DNA from: JBBSJZ01 sp041751935
GTDB lineage: Bacteria > Planctomycetota > Planctomycetia > Pirellulales > Pirellulaceae
Reading direction: 5' to 3'
DNA length: 64,000 nt
Assembly: GCA_041751935.1 (NCBI GenBank)
Contig: JBGSIA010000048.1
Span: 1-64,000, forward strand
Shown: piece after piece, positions 1 to 8,928 of the stretch
Position numbering within the stretch: the stretch's first letter is position 1
Layout: each line of letters opens with the position of its first letter
Program-made: the position numbers and the translations under genes
Notes under the pieces: generated by a model
What the model was told of the DNA's origin: nothing
The model's input: only the letters and a program-made list of their open reading frames with translations
Database searches by the model: none

Positions 1-225
1 AGCGAACCGTAGCGGAATTTGGCGACGGGTCTGGAATCGTTTACTACCGTCAAAGACGTGCTTGCCGCCAATAACTCAAACAATTGATGGAAAACCCACG
101 CAAATTAAATGAAATGCGATGTTACCAAGCCGACTGCACCCCGACTATCCGCTAAATTACTGTTGAGTTTGAAACGTAGCGTCGGCTTCCGGTCGACGGA
201 TTACGCACTCTGGAGACTAAATTTC

Positions 226-2127
226 ATGATATGCCGTTGTACCGTGCTATTGGCTATGGCTTGCTATTCGTCTTTGGCGATTGGCGGTGAGAAAGTGGAA
301 TCATTCGCCTTGCCCGACTCACGCGGAATGATTCATCAACTTTCTGATTTTGATGAACACGAGCTGATCGTGATTGCTGTGCTCGGTACGGAGTGCCCGT
401 TAGCGAAACTCTATGGTTCACGTTTAAATAACCTCGCCAAAACGTATCAAGATCGTGGCGTTGGGTTCGTGGCCGTCAATGCGAACGTCCAGGACTCGCT
501 CGCTGAGATTGCTGCCTACGCCCGGGTTCATGATTTCACGTTCCCAATCTTGAAAGATGTTGGCAATAAGGTAGTCGATGCTCTCGGGGCCGAACGGACG
601 CCCGAAGTGTTTGTCTTGGATCGCGATCGCGTCATTCGCTATCGCGGGCGAATCGACGACCAATATGGAGTTGGCTATGTCAAGAACGAACCGGAATCCA
701 ACGACTTGGTCAATGCAATGGATGAATTGCTCACTGGAAAAAAAGTCACCACACCCGTAACCGAACCCGCGGGATGTCATATCGGGCGTTTGCGTGAACC
801 CAAAACAGACGCGACCGTCACTTATTCCAACCAAATTGCTCGCATTTTCCAAGCTCATTGCATCGAGTGTCATCGTGGGGGCGAGATCGCTCCCTTTGAA
901 CTGACCGATTACGATGAAGTCGTGGGCTGGGCAGCGATGATCGGTGAAGTGGTGAGCGACAATCGCATGCCGCCGTGGCACGCTGACCCAAAACACGGAA
1001 AGTTCGCCAACGATATTTCGCTTTCTCAAGCAGATCGCGAACTGATTTTTCAATGGATCGCCGATGGGGCCCCCGAAGGTGACGCCGCGCAATTGCCTGA
1101 ACCAAGAATCTTCGTTTCAGGTTGGCAACTGCCTCGATCTCCCGACCTCGTGCTGTCGATTACCGAGACGCCCTTTGAAGTTAAACCAGAGGGAGAAATT
1201 CAATACCAATGGTTTTCCGTCGACCCGAAATTGACGGAAGATAAGTGGCTGAGCGCTGCCGAAATTGTTCCCGGCAATCGCCAAGTAGTTCACCATATTC
1301 TTGCTTTTGTCCAGGAACCAGGGGAGAAAAAGAAAATCAGTGATGCGGATGAATTTTTGGTGGGTTATGTGCCAGGCCTTCGTGTCCGACCTCTTCCCAC
1401 AGGGATGGCGAAACTCATCCCAGCAGGTTCAACGCTTGTGTTCCAAGTTCACTACACTCCGATAGGCTCAGTGCAATTTGACCAAAGCAAAATCGGTTTC
1501 GTTTTTTCTGAACCAGCAGCGATTACGCATCGTGTTACGACTTCCAAGGCAATCAATACGAAGTTCTCAATTCCCCCGCACGTAGCGAACCACGAAGTGA
1601 CGGCAACAAGTAGTCTCGCTCCGAATGATCTGATGCTACTAACATTGATGCCACACATGCACTTACGCGGGAAAGCATTTCGCTACGAAGCAGAGTACCC
1701 AGACGGCACGAATGAAGTATTGCTCAATGTGCCAGCCTTTGACTTCAACTGGCAAACGTCCTACCGGCTGGGTCAGCCCAAGGTGATTCCTCGTGGATCG
1801 AGAATTTTTTGCGTCGCGCATTTCGACAACAGTGAGCGAAATCTGAACAATCCCGCTCCCGACCAGACGGTTCGTTGGGGCGACCAAACGTGGGAAGAAA
1901 TGATGATCGGATATTTTGATATCGCGACACCGATCGATCCATCAGGGGCGAGTTCGTCCTCGGTAATCGCAGCGGCGCTGATTGCATCCATGGATCAAAA
2001 CAACGATGGCGAACTCACGCGTGCTGAATGCCCCGATAAGCATCGTGAGAAGTTCATCACGGTCGATAGTGACCATGACGGTGTGGTCACACTCGAAGAA
2101 TTGGCCGCATCCCTGAAGTCAAAGTAA
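226..2127 (+). CDS. Redoxin / cytochrome-c-like / copper type II monooxygenase fusion with EF-hands
   Basis: Predicted exported multidomain protein of 633 residues. The frame is open back to an ATG at 109, but the ATG at 226 is preferred: it is followed at once by a hydrophobic signal peptide (MICRCTVLLAMACYSSLAIGG) and has GGAG 10 bases upstream. Domains in order: a thioredoxin-fold redoxin domain with a single peroxidatic-type Cys (TECPLAK); a short haem-c-like segment with CIECH at 859-873 followed by an RMPPWHAD motif; a copper type II, ascorbate-dependent monooxygenase-like domain with HH (1291-1296) and PHMH (1651-1662) as likely copper ligands; and a C-terminal pair of EF-hand loops (DQNNDGELT, DSDHDGVVT). 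This architecture recurs in planctomycetes; the substrate is unknown and periplasmic redox activity is inference. It converges on the sulfatase fusion 28 bases downstream. No gene is seen in the 225 bases before it. Confidence 0.85.
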   Translation: MICRCTVLLAMACYSSLAIGGEKVESFALPDSRGMIHQLSDFDEHELIVIAVLGTECPLAKLYGSRLNNLAKTYQDRGVGFVAVNANVQDSLAEIAAYARVHDFTFPILKDVGNKVVDALGAERTPEVFVLDRDRVIRYRGRIDDQYGVGYVKNEPESNDLVNAMDELLTGKKVTTPVTEPAGCHIGRLREPKTDATVTYSNQIARIFQAHCIECHRGGEIAPFELTDYDEVVGWAAMIGEVVSDNRMPPWHADPKHGKFANDISLSQADRELIFQWIADGAPEGDAAQLPEPRIFVSGWQLPRSPDLVLSITETPFEVKPEGEIQYQWFSVDPKLTEDKWLSAAEIVPGNRQVVHHILAFVQEPGEKKKISDADEFLVGYVPGLRVRPLPTGMAKLIPAGSTLVFQVHYTPIGSVQFDQSKIGFVFSEPAAITHRVTTSKAINTKFSIPPHVANHEVTATSSLAPNDLMLLTLMPHMHLRGKAFRYEAEYPDGTNEVLLNVPAFDFNWQTSYRLGQPKVIPRGSRIFCVAHFDNSERNLNNPAPDQTVRWGDQTWEEMMIGYFDIATPIDPSGASSSSVIAAALIASMDQNNDGELTRAECPDKHREKFITVDSDHDGVVTLEELAASLKSK

Positions 2128-2155
2128 GTGACGGACGAGACGAGCAGTTGTCTCT

Positions 2156-5100
2156 CTATTCCTTACACGATTGCAAGTAGGCAACAATATCGGCCAACTC
2201 CGACTCGTTTAGCACGTCCTCCAGTCCGCTGGGCATGATCGACACGGGACTGGCGACGACTTCCACAATGTCGTCTTGTGCGATTCCCAACGGTTCGCCG
2301 GTCGCTTGCTGGATGAATACCGTCTCGGCCGTTTCGCGACTGATAATCCCCGAAAAAGCGCTGCCACCGCTTGTAAGCACACTGCGCGGTTCGTACTCGC
2401 GAACGATCGTCGAAGAGGGAAACACGATGGATTCGAGTAAATCACGTGAGGCGCGGACCGCACCGATATTGGTCAAGTCGGGACCAATATTGCCACCTTG
2501 CTGATGAACTCGATGGCAACTGGCACATTTGGTCTTCTCAGCAAAGAATAACTCTTTGCCGCGAATCATGTCCCCGTCGCGTAACAAGGGCAACAATCGG
2601 TCGAGTTTCGCGAGTTTCTTTTCTTCCTCCTGCCGAATACGTCCGAGTAACTCATTGGCCGCTGGTAATAATTCGGGCGGGAAGTTCTTAATCACATCCG
2701 AAAATTCAGGGTGTGACAATGAGGTTAGACTTCGAGCTTTCGTCATCGTATCCAGAAACTGGCGACCGACTTCGTCGTCTCGCGAGCGTTCAAAAAGTCG
2801 TAGGAGCTCTCGCAATTGAGTCGGCCCCGCATTTTCCAGTTGAACGACAACTTGCTGCATCTGTTGTTTCGTCAGTTTCGACGAGCCAATCCGCTGTGCG
2901 GCAATTGCACTGTCGACAGCAGAACCGGTATTCATGATCTGCATTAGCAGCTGCAAGGTCGAGTCATCTAGATTGGGTGCGTTACCGGAGGCCAATTGTA
3001 TTGCTATCGCCCGCAGCAACTTTGGTTTTGACAGGTCATTTCCAAGTCGTTCTAGATCTTTCTTGAATGGCTTTGAATCGATGGCAGATATCGCAGCAAG
3101 TGTTGCCTGGATGGTTTCTGCTTGAGGGTCGGCGAGCAGTGCTGCGATTGGTGCCGCCCAATTCGCGTCCGCCACTGCGCCATGGCTCGCGGCGATGGCT
3201 GCGAGCAAAAACGCCTGGTGCTTCGGGTTGCCAGCAAAGTTTTCAAGCTCACGTCCTACAAGGGATGCAACGCTCGGATGGTTTAGGAACCGAGTGATTA
3301 GCTGCTTCGCAATGTCAACGGACTGCTGGTCATCGCGACGCAGTAGTCGTTTGATCGTTTCCGCAACAAATTCGGACCAATCGGAATGTGAAACGAAGAC
3401 ACTCGCCGCAGCGCGCTGAAGCGACTCGTCTTCACTTTCAATCAGCGGAAGTACGTCGTTCACATTCAAATTACTTTCGTCCATTTGGTCTAGCGCGATG
3501 AGTGCTGCCTTACCAATTCTTGGTCGGTCACTGTGGAGTCCGATACGTGTAGTATCGGCGCGGTTGATTTCAATGAGTGCATAAATAATCGCGTGTTCTT
3601 CGGCGCGATCTATCTCGTTATCCACTGCCGCAAGCAGCGCCGGTATCGCTGAGGCATCTCCCAATCGCCCCATTGCTGTTGCTGCTTCGCGTCGCACCGC
3701 TGGTTCACGATCGCCCAACATTTCTTGCAGCGTGTTGCTGGCACCAGGGTCGGGATAGGTCGCGAGGCTATGGCACGCTAGCTGCCTAATACTTGCCACC
3801 GAATCCGCTAAGCCCGCTCGGATGCCGACTCGAGCTGCGGATAGGTCTCGCTCGCCGATTATCCGCGTCAGCGCCCAAATCGCTCCCATTCGATAAAGGA
3901 AGTCTCGCCGTTTTACGGCGCTCACCAATTCGTCAACGATCGTTTCGCCACGTTTCGCACACTGGTTGATAGCCTGCTCGCGCACAGCGTGCCGAGTATC
4001 ACCGAGTAAGCGAATGAGTTGTTCGTTGGTTAAGCTGTTCCAGCCAATCTTCAGTCCTCGCGGGTCAATTTGGGGCGTCATGCCTTGACGGCGAACGCGA
4101 TAAATCCCACCGAGTATATCCGGTTTCGCAAATTGGGACGTGGGACAACCACGGTAAAACCAACCGCCGGTATCCACGACCAGCAAGCTTCCGTCCGCAT
4201 CTTCGACGACGTCTGTGGGATGGAACTCACGGCTGGATGACGCCAAGAACTCGCGCTGAGTAACGTTGAATGTCGCGCCATGCCGCTCAGTTTCCAGACG
4301 CACAACTTTTCCACTGTTAAAGAAAGTTGCAAAGACATTGTCTCGCCATCGATGATCTATTGTGCCACTGCGATAACGAGCGATGCCTGAAACGGCAACG
4401 TGGCCGAAACGATGTATCGGGCCGAGCAAATCACCTGTGGTTTTCGTTTCCATCAGAATTCGTTCTCGGTGCGGGTAAACTCCCCCATACAGCCAGTGCA
4501 CTAAGCAATCGACACGCGGCCGCGTGTACAAAATGTTGACGCTGCCGAGCATTTCACCTTCATTGGTGAAGTCGACTTCCACGGGGTTGTCCATTCCGCC
4601 ACCACAATGAATTCGGACATCGGCCCCACTTGGTAAACACGAAAAGATGTACGAGCCCTCTCGTTTACTTGTAATGTTTCCCTCAGCGTCCCGAAATTCA
4701 TGCCCATGATATCCGTCACACCAATACAGTCGACCGTCTGGTCCCGACACCGGACCGTGGATACTTGCCGCATTGCCGGTGAACCCAAAACGGTTAACCA
4801 GGATATCGCGTCGATCGGCGATACCATCGTTATCGGTGTCCTGCAGACGCCAAATGTTGGGCGGTGAAGCAACATACAATGCGCCATCGTGCCAGGCACC
4901 GCCCATCGGAAACGTCATCTTGTCGGCGAAAACTTTGGATGTATCAAACCGTCCATCATGGTCGAGGTCTTCAAGCAAGCGAATGGAGTTAGGAAGTTGC
5001 GTTTCGAGTTCCGCCGCCGATAGATTCACGCCAGCATTCTCGCTGATGAACAGTCGTCCTGAATCGTCAAAAGTTGCGAAGGTCGGATGTTGGACAAGCG

Positions 5101-6673
5101 GTGGTCCGGCGGCCAATTCAGCAGTGAAGCCATCCGGCACGGACAACTCTGCAGGTTGAAAGTCAGCGCTCAGTGGCGGTGGTTGTACGGATGCCAATTG
5201 AGCGATCTCTTCATCAACCCCCACGTGCGTCCTAGCTTGAGAGCCGCCTCCTCGCCACATATCGTACTTGGGCACAGCATATTCATTAAAAAAATTATCG
5301 AGCTGCAGTTTCAGCTTGTCGCGAGTCGTTTGATGCTCTGCACGATCAACAAGATTATCAAACTCGTCAGGGTCGTTTGCCAAGTTGTACAACTCGTGCG
5401 GACCATTGGCGTGCCGATGAATGTACTTCCAATTTGGCGTACGAATGCACCGCAATCCTTCGAACTCGTAGTACACCGGTTGATCGCTATCGATAGAAGA
5501 GTTATCGGCAAGCGATGAGTCGTTCAGCAGCAAACGCGAAAAATCCTGGCCTGGAGATTTCGGTTGCTCGGGCATCTTGTCACCCAATCCCAATACGTTC
5601 AACAGCGTGGGCATGAAGTCATAGTTGGTGACCATTGCATCAGACACAGAACCAGCCAGAATTTTCTTAGGAAATCGCCAGATCATCGGGATGCGCATCA
5701 TTCCGTCACGTGCTGTGACCGGACGTGTATGGTCGCCCATGCCAAAGAATCCACCATGACCACCGACCCAACCTTGGTCAGCGACAAAAACGACGATGGT
5801 GTTGTCATCGAGTCCGTGTTGCCGCAGCGCTGACATGACTGTACCGACCCCATCATCAATGCCACTGACTTCCGTCGCTACTCGGCGAATCGACGTTGCG
5901 TTGTTACTGAAATCGCGATTGTGCATTTGCCAAGGATGGGTAGGCTCGCGTGGAAACGACAGCAATTCCTTGTCAGCGTAGTACGTGGCATGTCGATTGC
6001 GACCTTCGCGAAGCAAAAGCCGACTCAATGAGTACGGCCCGTTGTAAGCCAAGAATAAAAAGAACGGCTTATCGCTTGGTGCGTTGTTGCTAATGAAGTT
6101 TACTGCATGTTCTGTCCAAAAATCCGTTAAGTACTGGGGCTCCTCTCGTATCTGTCCGTTCTCGATGACCTGTGCTCCATAGAACGTGCTGGTGCCACCG
6201 TGAGGCATGGTGACCCAGTAATCGTTGAAACCTTCTTGTGAATGCAAGTTGCCTCCCAGATGCCACTTGCCCACCAATCCACACGAATAGCCAGCACCGG
6301 AAAGCACTTCTGGCAACGACGTTACTTGATCAAGCGTTGAGCGAGCTTCGGGACCCGTTTGCAGCCCGCCACCAGCGAGGAAACAATGCACGCCATGTTG
6401 CGACGGGATCAATCCCGTTAGAAACGTGGCTCGCGTCGGTGAGCACACAGGATTCGATGCGAATGCCCGCGTCATAAGCATTCCCTGGCTGGCCAGCGCA
6501 TCAATGTTCGGCGTGCGAATGTCTTGGTTGCCATAGCAACCGAGCGTCCATGCACCATGATTGTCAGTCATTATCAGTACGACGTTCGGTCGATCGATCG
6601 CGGTTACCGTGCTCGCGGTGAAACAAATCAGCCACAGCGCATTTGCAACTTGAGAGATTCTAACTGATCGCAT
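2156..6673 (-). CDS. Sulfatase fused to PVC-type dehydrogenase, HEAT-like and cytochrome c domains
   Basis: Very large exported fusion of 1505 residues. The start at 6673 is chosen over an in-frame ATG at 6769 because GAAGGAGAG lies just upstream and a signal peptide (MRSVRISQVANALWLICFTAS) follows. Residues about 27-510 are a type I sulfatase: metal-ligand Asp in IMTDNH, the formylglycine motif CSPTR with the modified Cys at 77, and the GKWHLGG lysine/histidine motif. Residues about 530-930 match the planctomycete/verrucomicrobial membrane-bound dehydrogenase N-terminal domain (TIGR02604 type; PDGF, DDSGRLFISEN). HEAT-like helices follow, then a terminal domain of TIGR02603 type with a CASCH haem site and IGPDLTNIG. 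The two halves are usually separate proteins. A secreted or periplasmic role in sulfated polysaccharide breakdown coupled to electron transfer is inference. Confidence 0.9.
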   Translation of the reverse strand: MRSVRISQVANALWLICFTASTVTAIDRPNVVLIMTDNHGAWTLGCYGNQDIRTPNIDALASQGMLMTRAFASNPVCSPTRATFLTGLIPSQHGVHCFLAGGGLQTGPEARSTLDQVTSLPEVLSGAGYSCGLVGKWHLGGNLHSQEGFNDYWVTMPHGGTSTFYGAQVIENGQIREEPQYLTDFWTEHAVNFISNNAPSDKPFFLFLAYNGPYSLSRLLLREGRNRHATYYADKELLSFPREPTHPWQMHNRDFSNNATSIRRVATEVSGIDDGVGTVMSALRQHGLDDNTIVVFVADQGWVGGHGGFFGMGDHTRPVTARDGMMRIPMIWRFPKKILAGSVSDAMVTNYDFMPTLLNVLGLGDKMPEQPKSPGQDFSRLLLNDSSLADNSSIDSDQPVYYEFEGLRCIRTPNWKYIHRHANGPHELYNLANDPDEFDNLVDRAEHQTTRDKLKLQLDNFFNEYAVPKYDMWRGGGSQARTHVGVDEEIAQLASVQPPPLSADFQPAELSVPDGFTAELAAGPPLVQHPTFATFDDSGRLFISENAGVNLSAAELETQLPNSIRLLEDLDHDGRFDTSKVFADKMTFPMGGAWHDGALYVASPPNIWRLQDTDNDGIADRRDILVNRFGFTGNAASIHGPVSGPDGRLYWCDGYHGHEFRDAEGNITSKREGSYIFSCLPSGADVRIHCGGGMDNPVEVDFTNEGEMLGSVNILYTRPRVDCLVHWLYGGVYPHRERILMETKTTGDLLGPIHRFGHVAVSGIARYRSGTIDHRWRDNVFATFFNSGKVVRLETERHGATFNVTQREFLASSSREFHPTDVVEDADGSLLVVDTGGWFYRGCPTSQFAKPDILGGIYRVRRQGMTPQIDPRGLKIGWNSLTNEQLIRLLGDTRHAVREQAINQCAKRGETIVDELVSAVKRRDFLYRMGAIWALTRIIGERDLSAARVGIRAGLADSVASIRQLACHSLATYPDPGASNTLQEMLGDREPAVRREAATAMGRLGDASAIPALLAAVDNEIDRAEEHAIIYALIEINRADTTRIGLHSDRPRIGKAALIALDQMDESNLNVNDVLPLIESEDESLQRAAASVFVSHSDWSEFVAETIKRLLRRDDQQSVDIAKQLITRFLNHPSVASLVGRELENFAGNPKHQAFLLAAIAASHGAVADANWAAPIAALLADPQAETIQATLAAISAIDSKPFKKDLERLGNDLSKPKLLRAIAIQLASGNAPNLDDSTLQLLMQIMNTGSAVDSAIAAQRIGSSKLTKQQMQQVVVQLENAGPTQLRELLRLFERSRDDEVGRQFLDTMTKARSLTSLSHPEFSDVIKNFPPELLPAANELLGRIRQEEEKKLAKLDRLLPLLRDGDMIRGKELFFAEKTKCASCHRVHQQGGNIGPDLTNIGAVRASRDLLESIVFPSSTIVREYEPRSVLTSGGSAFSGIISRETAETVFIQQATGEPLGIAQDDIVEVVASPVSIMPSGLEDVLNESELADIVAYLQSCKE

Positions 6674-6903
6674 GGTCGCTCTCCTTCGAGCCGTCAGCTC
6701 ACGACGAACGGCGCAGAACCTGTGATAATTCATTCGATCCACGATAAGGTGCCACTGTCCCACATGCAAGTCAGAAGCGAAGCTCTAAATCATCGGCCGA
6801 ATCCCATCCGATGAGTTAAACGAACACGCGAGTCCCGGCACAATTGAGTACAATCACGTTCCACCTAACACCAAACTTGATTCCATTTGAGTGAACTGCT
6901 GCA

Positions 6904-8922
6904 ATGTTGTTTCGTTTACTGCAAACTCTGGGTTTTACAGTTCTCACGGCCTTCGGAACTCTGACGGCTGATGATTTGCTTTTCCCCAATTCAGACTTTG
7001 AATCCGGAACGCTCGAAGGCTGGACGGTCGAGGGCGAAGCGTTCGAGTTTCAGCCGACCAAGGGTGACAACACCGTGGCTCGCAATCGCGAGTCCAGCAA
7101 CTTGCAGGGCGAGTACTGGATTGGCGGATACGAAAAGTTTACTGGAACCAAAGGTGAGCCAGGGGCAACCGTCGGCGATGGCCTGACAGGAACACTGACG
7201 TCCCGCCAGATCACGCTCACCAAGCCCTACATCACGTTTCGCATCGGCGCAGGCAATCTTCCCGGTAAGGTCGGAGTGCGATTGATTTGCGACGGTGCTG
7301 AGATCGAACTTGCAACCGGCGTAGACAGCGAAACAATGGTCACTGTCAGTGCAGACGTTAAGAACTTTGTCGGCAAGAAGGCGGAAATACAAGTCTATGA
7401 CCACGCCACGGGCGGTTGGGGGCATATCAACGTCGACGACTTCCGCTCCAGCGATCATCCTGTCGCGGATAGCTCGAGAAATTTTGCATTTACCGACGAC
7501 ATTTCGGTCTCAGGGTATCCCGAGATCGGATACGACCAACCGTTACGGCCACAGTATCATTTCATGTCCAAAAAGAACTGGATCAATGACCCGAACGGGA
7601 TGGTGTATGACGGCAAAAATTATCACTTATTCTTCCAGCACAATCCCAAGTCCAGTGAATGGGGCAATATGACTTGGGGACATGCGACGAGCCAGGATAT
7701 GGTGCGTTGGACCCAACACGATCACGCGTTGTTGCCCTACCGAATCGATGGTCGCGCGGGAACGATCTTTTCAGGCACCGCTGTAATTGATCACAACAAT
7801 AGTTTGGGGAAGCAGGTTGGCAATACCAAGACAATTTGTGCGTTCTACACGTTTGCGACGAAACACAAGTTTTATCAAGCGATGGCCTACAGTACCGATG
7901 GTGGTGAGTCATTCACTTATTGGAACGAGGGTCGCGCGGTCGTAGAAAACCAGGGCTTTGATCACGGTGAACGAGACCCAAAAGTGTTTTGGCATGGCGC
8001 AACCAATCAATGGGTGATGGCATTGTGGGTCCAGCAAAACCCTGGCCGAGTTCGTTGGTTCACTTCACCGAACTTGACCGACTGGACCTTTGCCTCGGAC
8101 TTGATGCGAGACTGGGCGTTCGAGTGCATGGACGTCGTGTTCCTTCCGGTTGATGGCGACTCGAACAACGTCAAATGCGTCATTTATGACGCTAGTTTCG
8201 ACTATGAGATTGGGACCTTCGATGGCAAGCAGTTCCATGCCGAGTCAGAGTCTCTGGTGCATGGTCGCGGAAATTTTTATGCAGCACAAACCTTCAACCA
8301 AGCACCCGACGGACGCGTCGTCCAGATTGGCTGGATGCGAGGCGGCCCAAATTCAGAAAAAACATTTGATGTCCCGCACAACCAGCAAATGGCCTTCCCT
8401 TGTGAACTGACACTGCGAACGACGACACAGGGCATGCGGTTGTTCTGTTGGCCAATCGCGGAAATTGATTCTTTGGTGAAAAAGACACACCGTGTGTCAA
8501 ACGTAGAGTTAAACGGCAAGACTGCACTAAGCATTGACGAATCATACGACTTTGACTTAGTAGACGTCGGCATCGATTTTGAGCCAGGTACCGCCACCGA
8601 GGTCATACTGAACCTACCGCGTCTGTCGCTTCGCTATGACGTTGCTAAACAAACACTGACGCACACCGGGATCAACGACAAAGCCGAGCCTCTGCAAGTG
8701 ACGACGCTCGACTCTTTGGCACCGCGTGACGGCATTGTCTCACTGCGATTTCTCGTCGACCGATTGACAGTGGAAGCGTTTGCGTTTGGTGGCGAGAGCT
8801 TTGCGGCACATTACATTGACCCCAGAAACCGACCGTTGAAACTATCGGTTCATACCGCAGGTGGGGCTGCGAAAATCCGCGAACTAACGATTCGCGAACT
8901 GAATTCGGCTTGGACAAAATAG
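6904..8922 (+). CDS. Glycoside hydrolase family 32 (levanase/fructanase type)
   Basis: Secreted beta-fructofuranosidase-type enzyme of 672 residues. A signal peptide (MLFRLLQTLGFTVLTAFGTLTA) is followed by about 160 residues of beta-rich sequence starting NSDFESGTLEGW, probably an accessory jelly-roll module, then the GH32 five-bladed propeller from about residue 205. The three catalytic signatures are present: WINDPNG with the nucleophile Asp229, RDP with Asp358, and EC with the acid/base Glu407. A C-terminal beta-sandwich follows, as is usual for GH32. The likely reaction is hydrolysis of fructans such as levan or inulin; the exact linkage cannot be read from sequence. The gene is divergent from the sulfatase fusion across 230 bases and ends 6 bases before the convergent dehydratase. 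Confidence 0.93.
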   Translation: MLFRLLQTLGFTVLTAFGTLTADDLLFPNSDFESGTLEGWTVEGEAFEFQPTKGDNTVARNRESSNLQGEYWIGGYEKFTGTKGEPGATVGDGLTGTLTSRQITLTKPYITFRIGAGNLPGKVGVRLICDGAEIELATGVDSETMVTVSADVKNFVGKKAEIQVYDHATGGWGHINVDDFRSSDHPVADSSRNFAFTDDISVSGYPEIGYDQPLRPQYHFMSKKNWINDPNGMVYDGKNYHLFFQHNPKSSEWGNMTWGHATSQDMVRWTQHDHALLPYRIDGRAGTIFSGTAVIDHNNSLGKQVGNTKTICAFYTFATKHKFYQAMAYSTDGGESFTYWNEGRAVVENQGFDHGERDPKVFWHGATNQWVMALWVQQNPGRVRWFTSPNLTDWTFASDLMRDWAFECMDVVFLPVDGDSNNVKCVIYDASFDYEIGTFDGKQFHAESESLVHGRGNFYAAQTFNQAPDGRVVQIGWMRGGPNSEKTFDVPHNQQMAFPCELTLRTTTQGMRLFCWPIAEIDSLVKKTHRVSNVELNGKTALSIDESYDFDLVDVGIDFEPGTATEVILNLPRLSLRYDVAKQTLTHTGINDKAEPLQVTTLDSLAPRDGIVSLRFLVDRLTVEAFAFGGESFAAHYIDPRNRPLKLSVHTAGGAAKIRELTIRELNSAWTK

Positions 8923-8928
8923 AGCAAG

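Noticed and set aside
424..1092. Long minus-strand open frame opposite the copper monooxygenase-like gene
   Set aside because: It mirrors a strongly supported coding frame, has no domain, start signal or composition of its own, and is a frame shadow.
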